A DNA stretch of 64,000 bases from Shewanella putrefaciens (GCF_016406325.1 NZ_CP066370.1:620001-684000); one strand, 5' to 3'; counted from the first letter of the stretch, positions 8,661 to 19,924 are shown. The notes: generated by a model not told the origin, from the sequence alone. Program-made: numbers and translations.

Positions 8661-9344
8661 ATGGATTTATCCCTTTTACTCACCTTAGCCTTGATCCACG
8701 CTGTGGCTTTAGTCAGCCCAGGGCCCGATTTTGCGATTATGGTAAAAATTGCCACTCAGCAGTCAAGAAGCGCTGCCGTTGCTGCTGCGGTGGGAATTTC
8801 GGTGGCCATTGTCGCTCACACTATTTTGAGTTTAACGGGCGTCAGTTTGGTTATTAAGAGTTCGCACACTTTATATTTGTTGGTGCAAATCATTGGTGCC
8901 TGTTATTTAGCGTGGATGGGATGGGGAGCTTTGCGTGCCGCTTTCGCGGTATTGGCGACATCGAAGGGAACTCAAGGTGTTAACGATAGTGGCATGGCAG
9001 GATCGGCCGTAACGCCAGTGCCTTTGGGCACAACGATGTCGCCTAAACAAGGCTTTTTAACGGGGTTTTATACGAATTTATTGAACCCCAAAGCGTTAGT
9101 TTTTTTCTTAACCTTGTTTTCTGCTTTGATCACTCCCAGTGTGACTGTGAGCACTAAAGTTGCAGCCGCCATGCTTCTCCTATTGCTATCACTGCTGTGG
9201 TTTGGTTTTCTGGCACTAATGCTGTCTAAGGTACAGGTGCAACGCAAACTACAACGATTAACACCGGTTATTGATACTGTTATCGGCGTTATTTTTATTG
9301 CGGTGGCATTCGCGATCGTCTCGAACTTACTGTTTTCGGCCTAA
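8661..9344 (+). CDS. LysE/RhtB-family amino-acid exporter
   Basis: 227 residues with about six membrane segments. The family hallmark is at the N-terminus: LIHAVALVSPGPDFAIMVK. A second family block is GFYTNLLNPKALVFFLTLF near residue 135. Transporters of this family export amino acids or homoserine/threonine-like compounds across the inner membrane. GGAG lies about 11 bases before ATG. A hydrophilic insertion (residues ~95-130, Thr/Ser/Gly-rich) makes it slightly longer than the usual ~205 residues. The AraC gene upstream is the likely regulator. Confidence 0.9.
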   Translation: MDLSLLLTLALIHAVALVSPGPDFAIMVKIATQQSRSAAVAAAVGISVAIVAHTILSLTGVSLVIKSSHTLYLLVQIIGACYLAWMGWGALRAAFAVLATSKGTQGVNDSGMAGSAVTPVPLGTTMSPKQGFLTGFYTNLLNPKALVFFLTLFSALITPSVTVSTKVAAAMLLLLLSLLWFGFLALMLSKVQVQRKLQRLTPVIDTVIGVIFIAVAFAIVSNLLFSA

Positions 9345-9412
9345 TGGCGCCTAAATCTCTTGTGTTATGCTGTGTGCCATTTTTCGGGACATTATTGGAT
9401 TAAGGGATAAAA

Positions 9413-10258
9413 ATGGCGCAAGTATTATGGATTATCCAAATCATCTCTAAGGGATTGGTACGCACCCTGCGGTTTAAGGCTCACATATTGCGCATGATAT
9501 TACTGGGTTCATTGGGGGTGGCGATTCATGTCAGCGTAGTCAATGCCGCCGTTACCGATAACTCGCTACCGCAGGAGTCTATCCCGCTCGTTCAGGGATT
9601 TATTGATGCGGTAAAGGCACATGATCGTCAAGCTATTGCGGACTATATGGCTTATCCCATAAAGCGTACAAATCCTATCCCTGCGATTAACACTCCGGAG
9701 GAATTGCTTAAGCGTTTTGACCAAGTATTTGATCCAGAAATCCTTGAGACAATAGCACAATCTCAGGTTGAAGCTGATTGGCAGGCAATGGGGTGGCGCG
9801 GCATTATGTTAGGTAACGGCACTATATGGATGGATTTTGATGGCAAGATTACTGCTGTTAACTATCAAACACCTGCAGAGACCAAACTTAAAGCTGAGCT
9901 TATTGCCAACCAAAAAACAGGGCTGCATGAAAGCGTGAGTCAGTTCGTTAGTCCGGAGTTAGCTTGGCAAACTGCCAAGTTTACGATTCGAGTTGATAAT
10001 ATGGGTAATAGTCAATACCGCTATGCATCTTGGGCAAAAGGTAAGCCATTGAGTGAAAAGCCTGATTTAGTGCTTAATCAGGGTAAGCTCGTGTTTGATG
10101 GCAGTGGTGGTAATCACTCATTTCAGTTTACAAGTGGCCCCTACCTTTATGTATGTGATGTGATCGTTTTAGGTACCAGCGATAGTCCAATAGGTGAGTT
10201 AGTGGTATTTAAGCATGATAAGGCCTTATTGCGTGAACCTGCGATTAAGGCTGAGTAG
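9413..10258 (+). CDS. Exported protein of unknown function
   Basis: 281 residues; AAGGGA eight bases before ATG supports the start. A hydrophobic segment near residues 27-44 (ILRMILLGSLGVAIHVSVV) is a late signal or anchor, and SVVNAAVTD could be cleaved. The next ~100 residues resemble an NTF2-like fold (VQGFIDAVKAHDRQAIADYMAYPI). The C-terminal part has beta-rich character and a single Cys (YVCDVIV). I do not recognise a named family. It stands alone between the LysE gene and the convergent RND operon. Confidence 0.75.
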   Translation: MAQVLWIIQIISKGLVRTLRFKAHILRMILLGSLGVAIHVSVVNAAVTDNSLPQESIPLVQGFIDAVKAHDRQAIADYMAYPIKRTNPIPAINTPEELLKRFDQVFDPEILETIAQSQVEADWQAMGWRGIMLGNGTIWMDFDGKITAVNYQTPAETKLKAELIANQKTGLHESVSQFVSPELAWQTAKFTIRVDNMGNSQYRYASWAKGKPLSEKPDLVLNQGKLVFDGSGGNHSFQFTSGPYLYVCDVIVLGTSDSPIGELVVFKHDKALLREPAIKAE

Positions 10259-10365
10259 TTTGCGTGTTAGCTTTTTAGTGGCAAGGTTGGTGAAATGACC
10301 GATCGATTACTCACATCAAGTATCGATCGGCCGCGCCGGGAAGCGTTTAGGATAAAAGTGGAGCG

Positions 10366-13300
10366 TTAGTTACGTGATTGACCTCCTATTAGTGTCGGTT
10401 TGATATTAAAGGCCAAGCTATACATGACTGGCAGGACAATTAATGTCAGCACAGAAGCGAAGCCTAAGCCAAAGATGATGGTTATGGCCATCGAACCAAA
10501 AAATGCATCTGAAATTAAGGGGATCATTCCAAGCATTGTGGTTATCGCCGCCATCATGACAGGGCGAACACGGCTGACGCAGGAATCCAACAATGCACTA
10601 TAGGCCGCTTTACCTTCACTTAGTTCAAGGTTGATTTGATCGACCAACACAATGCCGTTTTTGATCACCATGCCCGATAAGCTCAATAGGCCAAGCAGTG
10701 CCATAAAGCTGAAGGGCGCATCGAATAACAAGAGTCCCGCCGAAACCCCAATCAATGCGAGTGGTACAGTAAACCAAATAACCAATGGCTGACGCACAGA
10801 GTTGAATAGGAATACTGTAATTAAAAACATGGCAAGGTAACCCAGCGGAATTGAGCTAAACACCGCTGTTTGCGCTTCACCTGCGGTTTCATATTCGCCG
10901 CCCCATTCGAGGTGGTAGCCAGCGGGTAAGGCGATAGCTTCAACCTTATCTTTGACCTTACGTAGCACAGAGTCCGCCGTTTCATCGCTGCCTAATTTAG
11001 GATCTGCCAAGACAGCAAGCATGCGCATACGGTCACGGCGCATCACCAGTGGATTTTCCCATTCGGTATTGAAGTTACTGACAACTTGAGTTGCTGGTAC
11101 AAAGGTGCTGTGTTCACTACTCCAAATTTGTAGTTTCCAGAGACTATCAGCTTGCAAGCGCTCCTCGGCGGGTGCTCTTGCGACTATCGGCAACAAGTGG
11201 CTGGTTTCTCGATATAAACCAATGTGTTTACCGCTAAAGTTAACCAGCAGTGCATTGTCGAGATCTTGTTTACTGATCCCCGTTTCCCGTGCTTGGGCAT
11301 TTTCCAATTGCGGACGAACTAACGGGACTTGGTTACGCCAGTCGTGGCGTATACCATCCATGCTTGGCTCTGCGTAGAAAATAGCTTCGACTTGGGCACC
11401 TAATGCTCTTAGGACTTCAGGATCATCACCATAGAAACGAGCCTCAATTTTGGCTGCGGGGGATGGACCATTTTCCATATTTTTTAGGCGATATTGTGCC
11501 TGTGGGAAGCGTTGATTTAAAAACCGCTCCAGTTCAGGCATATAGTTTTTCACCGCCTCAAGATCCTGCATTTCTACAATCAACTGGGCGAATGCGGGGT
11601 AACCTTTTTCGGGCTGATAAGGCAGAATAAAACGCTGCGCCCCTTGGCCTATTACCGTCGTTAGGTGGGTCAGGCCAGTATGCTGTTGCTCAGCTTGTTT
11701 GAGTAATTGTTGTTCAATATCAGCAGCAAAGCGCTCCGTTGCTTTAATATCAGTGCCTTCAGGCATCCAAATATCCACAAAAAAGATTGGCGTATTGGAT
11801 GCGGGAAAAAACACATTTTTAATATGACCAAAGCCAATCACGGCACTCACTAACAGCACACCAACCAGCAGTATGCTCACAATTCTAAATCGCAGCGCTA
11901 GGGTTAAACTGGCTCGATATAAGTTGAAAACCCAACCCTTATAAGGATCTTGCTCGTCATCACTTGGTGCATCTTTAAACAACAAATGACAGAAGAAAGG
12001 GGTGAGGGTAATTGCGGTGATCCAACTGATAAATAATGAAATCATCAGCACTTGGAACAGTGAGCGACAAAATTCTCCAGAGGCATTTTGCGATAATCCG
12101 ATAGGCGCAAAGGCGATGATGGCAATAATGGTTGCACCTAACAGTGGCCATTGAGTCTGGGAGACAATTTGTTTTGCCGCTTCTAAGCGCGTCTTGCCAC
12201 GGCGAAGGCCAATTAAAATGCCTTCGGTGACAACAATCGCGTTATCGACCAACATACCTAAGGCGATAATCAACGCACCGAGTGAAATGAGCTGTAGCTC
12301 AATACCTAGCACTTTCATTACGATGAAAGTCCCTAAGATGGTTAACAGCAGGATAAGCCCCATTAGTAAGCCTGAACGTAAGCCCATAAACAGCAACAGT
12401 ACGGCAATAACGATGGCAATTGACTCTAATAGATTGATTAAAAATCCATTAACGGTGTCATCTACCGCCGAACTTTGGTTGTAGACTGTATCTAAATTCA
12501 TTCCAATCGGACGTTGGGATTCGAGTTCGGTGAGGCGTTCACTCACCCTTTGACCGACTTCGACGACGTTTACACCGCTAGAGAAGGAAATGCCTAGGGA
12601 TAGCGCAGCTTCGCCTTTGTTGTGATAAAGCACTGTCGGGGTTTCGTTATAATCCTTTGCGATATTGGCAATATCGCCTAAATAGATAAGTTCCGTGCTG
12701 CCGGGTGGACTGACAATCAAGCGGGCGAGATCCTGAATACTGCCAAATTCACCAGTGGGATGAATGCGGATTCGATTATCACCAATCACTAGGCTTCCTG
12801 CATTGGAGACCACGTTTTGATTATTGATAAGGCCATAGATATAGCTTTGATCTAACCCTAGCGCCGAGAGTTTTTGCTGAGATATTTCAATGACCACTTG
12901 CTCGGTAATACTGCCCACAACTGAAACTTTTTTTACCCCTGGCACGAGTACTAACTCACGGCGTAAATAGTCGGCATAATTGCTCAGTTCTCGGTTGCTG
13001 TAATCTGGCCCTGAAAGATTAAATAAAATCCCGTATACATCACCAAAGTCATCCATGACTTGTGGGGTCCCTGTGCCTGGAGGTAATTGGCCCGCAGTAT
13101 CATTGACCTTACGGCGCACTTCATCCCATACTTGTGGCAGGCTAGTTTTATCGTAACTGTCTTTGATCTCAATTTGGATTTGTGACAAACCCGCACTGTT
13201 AATAGAGGTCACATGCTTGACTGCATCGAGTTGTTGTAGGGCATCTTCCAGCGGTAGGGTAACTTCTTCTTCAACTTGTTCTGGCGAGGCACCGGGATAA

Positions 13301-13449
13301 GCCGTGATCACTAGGGCTTCTTTGATGGTAAATTCGGGAAATTCTAACTGCCCTAATCCCGTAAAGCTGATGCCACCACCAATTAATAGGAGTAACACAA
13401 ACATCCAGCTAATGACTTTGTGGCGAATGGAGTATTCAGCAATATTCAT
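10366..13449 (-). CDS. RND efflux pump, inner-membrane permease
   Basis: 1027 residues from ATG 13449; GTG at 13452 directly follows the adaptor's stop and is an alternative. The typical RND layout is present: a first transmembrane helix (IRHKVISWMFVLLLLIGGG), a large periplasmic loop, helices 2-6, a second loop and helices 8-12. The family block IALGMLVDNAIVVTEGI is seen in the middle, with GLLSLSGMVIKNGIVLVDQ in the C-terminal half. It uses proton motive force to drive drugs or metabolites through a tripartite channel. The adaptor gene is upstream in the same operon; no outer-membrane TolC partner is encoded here. Substrate unknown. Confidence 0.93.
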   Translation of the reverse strand: MNIAEYSIRHKVISWMFVLLLLIGGGISFTGLGQLEFPEFTIKEALVITAYPGASPEQVEEEVTLPLEDALQQLDAVKHVTSINSAGLSQIQIEIKDSYDKTSLPQVWDEVRRKVNDTAGQLPPGTGTPQVMDDFGDVYGILFNLSGPDYSNRELSNYADYLRRELVLVPGVKKVSVVGSITEQVVIEISQQKLSALGLDQSYIYGLINNQNVVSNAGSLVIGDNRIRIHPTGEFGSIQDLARLIVSPPGSTELIYLGDIANIAKDYNETPTVLYHNKGEAALSLGISFSSGVNVVEVGQRVSERLTELESQRPIGMNLDTVYNQSSAVDDTVNGFLINLLESIAIVIAVLLLFMGLRSGLLMGLILLLTILGTFIVMKVLGIELQLISLGALIIALGMLVDNAIVVTEGILIGLRRGKTRLEAAKQIVSQTQWPLLGATIIAIIAFAPIGLSQNASGEFCRSLFQVLMISLFISWITAITLTPFFCHLLFKDAPSDDEQDPYKGWVFNLYRASLTLALRFRIVSILLVGVLLVSAVIGFGHIKNVFFPASNTPIFFVDIWMPEGTDIKATERFAADIEQQLLKQAEQQHTGLTHLTTVIGQGAQRFILPYQPEKGYPAFAQLIVEMQDLEAVKNYMPELERFLNQRFPQAQYRLKNMENGPSPAAKIEARFYGDDPEVLRALGAQVEAIFYAEPSMDGIRHDWRNQVPLVRPQLENAQARETGISKQDLDNALLVNFSGKHIGLYRETSHLLPIVARAPAEERLQADSLWKLQIWSSEHSTFVPATQVVSNFNTEWENPLVMRRDRMRMLAVLADPKLGSDETADSVLRKVKDKVEAIALPAGYHLEWGGEYETAGEAQTAVFSSIPLGYLAMFLITVFLFNSVRQPLVIWFTVPLALIGVSAGLLLFDAPFSFMALLGLLSLSGMVIKNGIVLVDQINLELSEGKAAYSALLDSCVSRVRPVMMAAITTMLGMIPLISDAFFGSMAITIIFGLGFASVLTLIVLPVMYSLAFNIKPTLIGGQSRN

Positions 13450-13452
13450 CAC

Positions 13453-14532
13453 TTATACTCCATGCTGCCAGCGCAGTGGTTTAACTTTCATCCCCGTGGA
13501 TAACTGAGACACGCCTGCACTGACAATAAGATCGCCTTTATTTAGACCGCCAAGAATTTCAATCCCTTGATTGGTTACGCGTCCCAGTGTCACTGGTGCG
13601 GGGACGACTTCGCCTGATTGAGTTTGATATACCCAGACCTGTACTTGACCGTCTTGGTCACGTTTATCGATAGCGGTAACAGGTACAATAGCTGAAATTT
13701 GATTAGGAGCTTTAACCAAGGCTAAGGTTAGCTCGGCACTCATTCCTGGCAATAGCTGCACATTGTTAGGTTGTGGGAGCGAAAACACCACTTCATAGGC
13801 TTGAGTACCCGGCGTAACTTGGGTTGAGTACTCTTTGAATTTAGCATCAAACTCCATTCCTTCTAGCGCGGTGAATCGCACCTTTGCGGTAAAGTTTTTC
13901 TGCTTAATATACTCGTTTAAGCCTGCGGCCATCGCTTCGGGCACGTGGATGCTGACATCGAGCAAGTTATTATTTTGCAGTGTTAACACCCCTTGGTTTG
14001 CCTGCACTATTTGGTGGTTATCCACTAAGCGCTTAGCGATAGTGCCACTAAAAGGGGCGGTTAAACGGGTATAACTCAGTTGATCGCGCGCGGCTGCTAA
14101 AGCGGCTTTGGCGGATTTTAGCTGAGCTTGGGTGCTATCGAATTCGGCTTGTGAAATCAGTTTGCGATTCAATAACTCTACTTTACGTTGATAATCCGCA
14201 GCCAAAAGTTCATGGTCGGCTTCACGCGTCATCAAGTTGTTATGTGCATCCCTGTCGTCCAGTTTGGCAAGCAAGCTTCCCTCTGTGACTTTTTGTCCTT
14301 CAACTAATGCAAGTTCAGTCAATTGTCCTGAAATACGAAACGATAACTCGGCACGGCTATTGGCTGCTACGCGGGCTGGAAAGGTTCTAAAATCCCCGCC
14401 TTCGAGTTGTATCACCTCAAACAGTTTTACTGGACGAACCGCTGGAGTTTGCACTGAACTCTCGGCAGGTGAACAACCACTGAGCAAGGCTGGAAGCAGC
14501 GCCGCTAAGGGGAGGAGTCGATATGATGTCAT
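13453..14532 (-). CDS. RND efflux periplasmic adaptor (membrane fusion lipoprotein)
   Basis: 359 residues. A lipoprotein signal is clear: LLPALLSGCSPAES, with Cys at about residue 20. Order: beta-barrel and lipoyl half-motif (GQKVTEGSLLAKLDDRDA), alpha-helical hairpin (~95-160), second lipoyl half (LTAPFSGTIAKRLVDNHQIV), then a membrane-proximal domain. It bridges the RND permease, whose gene follows with no gap, to an outer-membrane channel. AAGGAACC precedes ATG. The operon is divergent from a LysR gene, a common regulator arrangement. Confidence 0.93.
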   Translation of the reverse strand: MTSYRLLPLAALLPALLSGCSPAESSVQTPAVRPVKLFEVIQLEGGDFRTFPARVAANSRAELSFRISGQLTELALVEGQKVTEGSLLAKLDDRDAHNNLMTREADHELLAADYQRKVELLNRKLISQAEFDSTQAQLKSAKAALAAARDQLSYTRLTAPFSGTIAKRLVDNHQIVQANQGVLTLQNNNLLDVSIHVPEAMAAGLNEYIKQKNFTAKVRFTALEGMEFDAKFKEYSTQVTPGTQAYEVVFSLPQPNNVQLLPGMSAELTLALVKAPNQISAIVPVTAIDKRDQDGQVQVWVYQTQSGEVVPAPVTLGRVTNQGIEILGGLNKGDLIVSAGVSQLSTGMKVKPLRWQHGV

Positions 14533-14609
14533 GGGAGGTTCCTTGATAACAAATTGTCAGCATTTCAGAGGCGCGAAGATAACAGTTAAATTTGTTGCAA
14601 TAAACGGGA

Positions 14610-14641
14610 TTGTTTGGGATTATCGGTCTCATATAATGAGA
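14610..14641 (+). promoter_or_regulatory. LysR-gene promoter overlapped by a perfect inverted repeat
   Basis: TTGTTT (14610-14615) and TATAAT (14632-14637) are spaced by 16 bases and form a good sigma-70 promoter for the lysR gene starting at 14659. The perfect 6-3-6 palindrome TCTCAT-ATA-ATGAGA (14627-14641) covers the -10 box. That position suits auto-repression, or control of the divergent efflux operon; the binding protein is inferred. Confidence 0.5.
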
Positions 14642-14658
14642 TTGAAATTAGGGCAAAA

Positions 14659-15648
14659 ATGAAGACAGAGGACTTAGCACTATTCCACCGAATAGCTGAA
14701 ACAGGCAGTTTGATTGAAGCCGCTGATTTACTTAACTTACCTAAATCGACGGTCAGTCGCCGTCTGCAGGCATTGGAAGATGAGCTGAATATTAAACTGT
14801 TTCACCGTCAAAGTCGTTCGATGACATTAACTTCGGCGGGCAGCCATTTTTACCAGCGTTCACAAAATATTTTGGCCCAACTCGATGAAACCTTATTTGA
14901 GATGACCAATGATGACGCCGAGATCAGCGGGCATTTACGCATTCAAATGTTCCCTATCCATAGTATGAAGATATTGATGCAAGCCATTTTTCGTTTTATG
15001 GATATGCATCCCAAACTCACAGTTGAAGTAATTAGCAGCGCTGAATCCGTCGATATGGTCAAGCATAACCTCGATGTCGCTTTTGTGGTTGAGCCTGCTT
15101 TAGATACCTTAGATTTAGTGGTACGCCCTATTTTTACAACGGATCTTCGCTTTTATGCTAGCCCTGAGTATTTAGCCGCACAAGGTATACCAAAAACACC
15201 TCAAGAGATTGAGTCACATAATGTTTCTTTATTTCGATTATCCAATGGCAAAATTTTTAATGAGTTATGGATAGGGTTGGAAGAAGAAGTCAGAGTGCGG
15301 GGGAATTTTTGTTCGAACAGTGTGGAAGTCGCGGTTGAGTTTGCATTACAAGGCAGAGGTATTGTCTATGCGCCCACAGAGGTGGTTGCTGAATTTGTCG
15401 AAACGGGTGAGCTCGTTACCCTACTGCCAGAAATTGATGCTCATCAAGGTGAGTGTTTCTTAGCATATCCATCAAGGCGTTATGTGAGCTTAGCTAGCCG
15501 GCGTTTTATTGACTTTATCATGCAAGAATTAGTGCCCAATGGCGTACCGACCAATATGAGCGAGATGAGTACTCGCCGGACATGTAAAGTCTCTAAAGAA
15601 GCCTTCCCTCACGACGATTTGCGTTTTCGCATTAAAGAGTCCGTCTAA
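14659..15648 (+). CDS. LysR-family transcriptional regulator
   Basis: 329 residues from ATG 14659. The N-terminal winged HTH is typical: LALFHRIAETGSLIEAADLL, then STVSRRLQALEDELNIKLFHR. The C-terminal ~210 residues are the periplasmic-binding-like effector domain. The C-terminal extension past residue ~300 is Ser/Arg-rich and of no known role. It is divergent from the RND operon with 126 bases between, so it is the likely regulator of that pump. Its 3' end is two bases from the end of the MATE gene. Confidence 0.92.
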   Translation: MKTEDLALFHRIAETGSLIEAADLLNLPKSTVSRRLQALEDELNIKLFHRQSRSMTLTSAGSHFYQRSQNILAQLDETLFEMTNDDAEISGHLRIQMFPIHSMKILMQAIFRFMDMHPKLTVEVISSAESVDMVKHNLDVAFVVEPALDTLDLVVRPIFTTDLRFYASPEYLAAQGIPKTPQEIESHNVSLFRLSNGKIFNELWIGLEEEVRVRGNFCSNSVEVAVEFALQGRGIVYAPTEVVAEFVETGELVTLLPEIDAHQGECFLAYPSRRYVSLASRRFIDFIMQELVPNGVPTNMSEMSTRRTCKVSKEAFPHDDLRFRIKESV

Positions 15649-15650
15649 GG

Positions 15651-17021
15651 TTAATGGGTCGCACTATTGGCGTTTACAGTAGTGACTTTTACAGGCTCAC
15701 ATATCTGCTGCGCCAGCCAATAGCAGGCAATTCCCATTAAAATATTGGTCACAGGTAGCGCGAGCAATAAGCCTTTTACCCCGCCAATATAGGAGCCCAA
15801 TGCCGCCAATGGCAACATCAGCAATACTAAGCGGCACAGATTAATCACCAAGGAGTTTATGGGTCTGTGATAGGCGTTTAGGGCGGTAGCGAAAATAATC
15901 ACTATCCCCAAAGGCCCGTAAGCGCAGGGCAGTACTAAAATATAAAAACTAAGCCATTCCAATACTTGCGGATCCGTACTAAATAAGTGTGCTATGGGTT
16001 CAGCCAAAAACACCAGTGGTATATAGAGTAAGGTTTGGAAGATAAAGATAAATTTAAGTGATAACAGCAGTGCTTCTTTGGCTCTTTGTGGTTGCCCTGC
16101 ACCTAAGTTTTGCGCAATAAAGGGCATTAGGCTTGACGATAGTGCCATTACGACAATCAATAATACTGACTCTAACCGCGTACCCGCTCCAAAGGCGGCA
16201 ACAGCGCTGTGGTCTATATGCGCCAACATGGCCATGATCACGGCATTGGCAAGCGGGTTAATTAAATTCATTAATGCCGCAGGTTGTGCAATATGGGCAA
16301 GTTTACTCCAATTGGCGCGCATTCTATCGATATCGAAAGCGGCCCACTCCAACATTTTACGCTTAATAATCAACAAATAACTGGATAGCGATAAAGCCAC
16401 AACCCAAGCAATAAGGGTTGCAATGGCAGCCCCTTGAATTTCTAAGCGTGGAAATGGGCCAATCCCAAAGATAAGTAAAGGATCCAGAATAAGGTTAATG
16501 ATCGCCGCAAGTGACATGATCATTGCAGGTGAGCGGGTGTCACCAGTTGAGCGTAAACCTTGATTGCCCACCATTAGCACGACCAGCAATGGTGCGGCTA
16601 AATACCAGTAAATCATATAGTCGCGGATCAGCGGCAGACTGCTTTCATTCGCCCCAAGCAAACTAAACAGCGGTGTAATAAAAATGCTGCCAAGGGCCGA
16701 TAAACTGGCTGTTAATATAAACGTCAGCAGTAAGGCATCGTGTAAAAATACTTTTGCTTTAGGAGCATTTCCTGAGCCGATAAGACGCCCAAGGTTGGTT
16801 GAAACACCTGCACCAATACCGATAGCAATGCTCGAAATAATCAGGGTAACCGGAAAGGTAAAACTGATGGCAGCTAAAGGCTCTGTCCCTAATTGACTGA
16901 TAAAAAAAGTGTCAGCGAGGCTAAAACCTAGAATGGTCATAATGCCAATCAAGTTAGGGAGGCTCATGTTGAGCAGTACACGACCAATTGGCGCGGTGAG
17001 CAGCCCGTGTCTGTCTTTCAT
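15651..17021 (-). CDS. MATE-family multidrug/toxin efflux transporter
   Basis: 456 residues with twelve predicted membrane helices in two six-helix halves. The N-terminus is MATE-like (GRVLLNMSLPNLIGIMTIL, then LADTFFISQLGTEPLAAIS). MATE pumps export cationic drugs with Na+ or H+ coupling. It is closer to the DinF/NorM-like branches than to a named protein I can identify. It converges with the LysR gene. Its promoter region borders the heat-shock promoter of groES, transcribed the opposite way. Confidence 0.9.
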   Translation of the reverse strand: MKDRHGLLTAPIGRVLLNMSLPNLIGIMTILGFSLADTFFISQLGTEPLAAISFTFPVTLIISSIAIGIGAGVSTNLGRLIGSGNAPKAKVFLHDALLLTFILTASLSALGSIFITPLFSLLGANESSLPLIRDYMIYWYLAAPLLVVLMVGNQGLRSTGDTRSPAMIMSLAAIINLILDPLLIFGIGPFPRLEIQGAAIATLIAWVVALSLSSYLLIIKRKMLEWAAFDIDRMRANWSKLAHIAQPAALMNLINPLANAVIMAMLAHIDHSAVAAFGAGTRLESVLLIVVMALSSSLMPFIAQNLGAGQPQRAKEALLLSLKFIFIFQTLLYIPLVFLAEPIAHLFSTDPQVLEWLSFYILVLPCAYGPLGIVIIFATALNAYHRPINSLVINLCRLVLLMLPLAALGSYIGGVKGLLLALPVTNILMGIACYWLAQQICEPVKVTTVNANSATH

Positions 17022-17125
17022 GGGAAAAATAGTGCCTTGTTTGCGTGCGGAGGCGGAATTCTAGCAGGATTGTGCCCGCTTTAAAAAACCGACATCAAAA
17101 AAAAGAAATTTTTTTTGTAAAGGCA

Positions 17126-17154
17126 CTTGGATCTGACAAGTATTAACCCCATAT
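17126..17154 (+). promoter_or_regulatory. Sigma-32 heat-shock promoter of groESL
   Basis: CTTGGAT (17126-17132) and CCCCATAT (17147-17154) separated by 14 bases match the sigma-32 consensus (CTTGAAA, 13-15 bases, CCCCATNT). It lies 92 bases before groES. I see no CIRCE element, consistent with gammaproteobacterial RpoH control. Confidence 0.85.
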
Positions 17155-17246
17155 CACAGACATCAAAGAGGAAGGCGGATAAGCCTCCTTTTTTCATCAC
17201 AAATCGCCTCGATTGTTGGGCATTAAATCATTAGGAGAGTTCATAG

Positions 17247-17537
17247 ATGAATATTCGTCCATTACATGACCGCGTAATCGTTAAGCGTCTAGAAGTTGAA
17301 TCAACTTCAGCGGGTGGCATCGTTCTAACAGGAAGCGCCGCTGAAAAATCAACTCGCGGTGAAATCCTTGCAGTGGGCAATGGCCGTATTCTAGAAAACG
17401 GCACAGTTAAACCACTGGATGTGAAAGTGGGTGACGTGGTGATCTTCAACGAAGGTTACGGCGTTAAGAAAGAAAAAATTGACGATCAAGAAGTCTTGAT
17501 CCTGTCAGAAGCTGACCTGATGGCAGTAGTAGGTTAA
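17247..17537 (+). CDS. groES: Co-chaperonin GroES
   Basis: 96 residues, the standard length. It opens [18 protein letters not shown]. The mobile loop ([20 protein letters not shown]) contacts GroEL through its hydrophobic IVL tripeptide, and [13 protein letters not shown] is conserved. It forms the heptameric lid on the GroEL folding chamber. AGGAG lies about 10 bases upstream of ATG. It is co-transcribed with groEL, 57 bases downstream, from the sigma-32 promoter. Confidence 0.98.
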   Translation: MNIRPLHDRVIVKRLEVESTSAGGIVLTGSAAEKSTRGEILAVGNGRILENGTVKPLDVKVGDVVIFNEGYGVKKEKIDDQEVLILSEADLMAVVG

Positions 17538-17582
17538 TCCTTCGCATCAATTCGACATTCCAATTAATCATTAAAAATTTAA

Positions 17583-19232
<1,650 letters not shown>

Positions 19233-19234
19233 TC

Positions 19235-19341
19235 CTAGCTGGTTAAAATCGTTTATAGCTGCGTTACTTTGTTACTCGTGTAGAAAAACACTACACGTCG
19301 CAACAAAAAGCCTTGCTCTAAAACGATTTTTCCTGCGCTAG
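19235..19341. repeat. ~107-bp hairpin repeat (MITE/REP-like)
   Basis: Imperfect terminal inverted repeats begin CTAGC at both ends. CTAGC, a short spacer and AAAATCGTTT on the left mirror the reverse complement of AAACGATTTTTCCTGCGCTAG on the right. The centre carries a second stem, GTGTAG/CTACAC. The whole forms one long hairpin immediately after groEL. It resembles dispersed Shewanella repeats known to me only from memory; a genome search is needed for the copy number. Confidence 0.55.
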
Positions 19342-19405
19342 ATTAGCAAACATCTACGGTCTTTAGCTTAATCGCTTAAACCTAAATTCTTGTAAGAGAA
19401 AAATG

Positions 19406-19446
19406 AAAACCCCAATTCGGGAAACCGAATTGGGGTTTTGTTTTTT
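19406..19446 (+). terminator. Strong rho-independent terminator of groESL
   Basis: AAAACCCCAATTCGG and CCGAATTGGGGTTTT form a 15-bp perfect stem closed by a GAAA tetraloop and are followed by a T-rich stretch. The hairpin repeat at 19235-19341 lies between groEL and this terminator, so it should be transcribed with groEL. Confidence 0.9.
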
Positions 19447-19924
19447 GGTCTGGTGACTTGGGTAAGTTTCAGGTGTACTTAGCTACACTTTTTGAGATTT
19501 AAGCACTGAAATAGTTACTAAAAGTGTAACATCGTATACTTTTGCTGGTGGTTAGAGTGTCCCATCTTTCTACATTGTTAGTCATTGCGGCCTTACGGCC
19601 GAGGTGAATAAAAGTCGTGGGGCTTTCCCTCCTTATTCTTAATCAAGAGTCGACCAAGAAGGACTGCTCGTCCCTGATTCGACTGACGCTATCTCGGTAT
19701 CTGATAGGTAAGATGCCTGAATGTTGTGAAGTGCAATGGATGGGTCCAGATATGCACGAGAATGACCATGCCTCGCTCACGCAACGAACGCAAATGCCCT
19801 GAGGCAATTTCGAAGGGAAGAGTAAAATACTGTCACCTCGGTTTTGATTGTTAATCCATAGAGAGTTGGGTATGTCCCATCTTTGATAGTGAAAACAAGT
19901 AGATCAGTTTTGCATTGTTGGTGA
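19441..19924. other. Gene-free region between groEL and the CRISPR array
   Basis: No convincing gene. TGTCCCATCTTT occurs twice in direct orientation, at 19558-19569 and 19873-19884 (315 bases apart). Inside lies a 186-base segment bounded by GTCATTGCGG (19581) and CGAGAATGAC (to 19766), that is, short GTCATT inverted ends. It looks like the debris of a mobile element, but I cannot name it. Confidence 0.4.
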
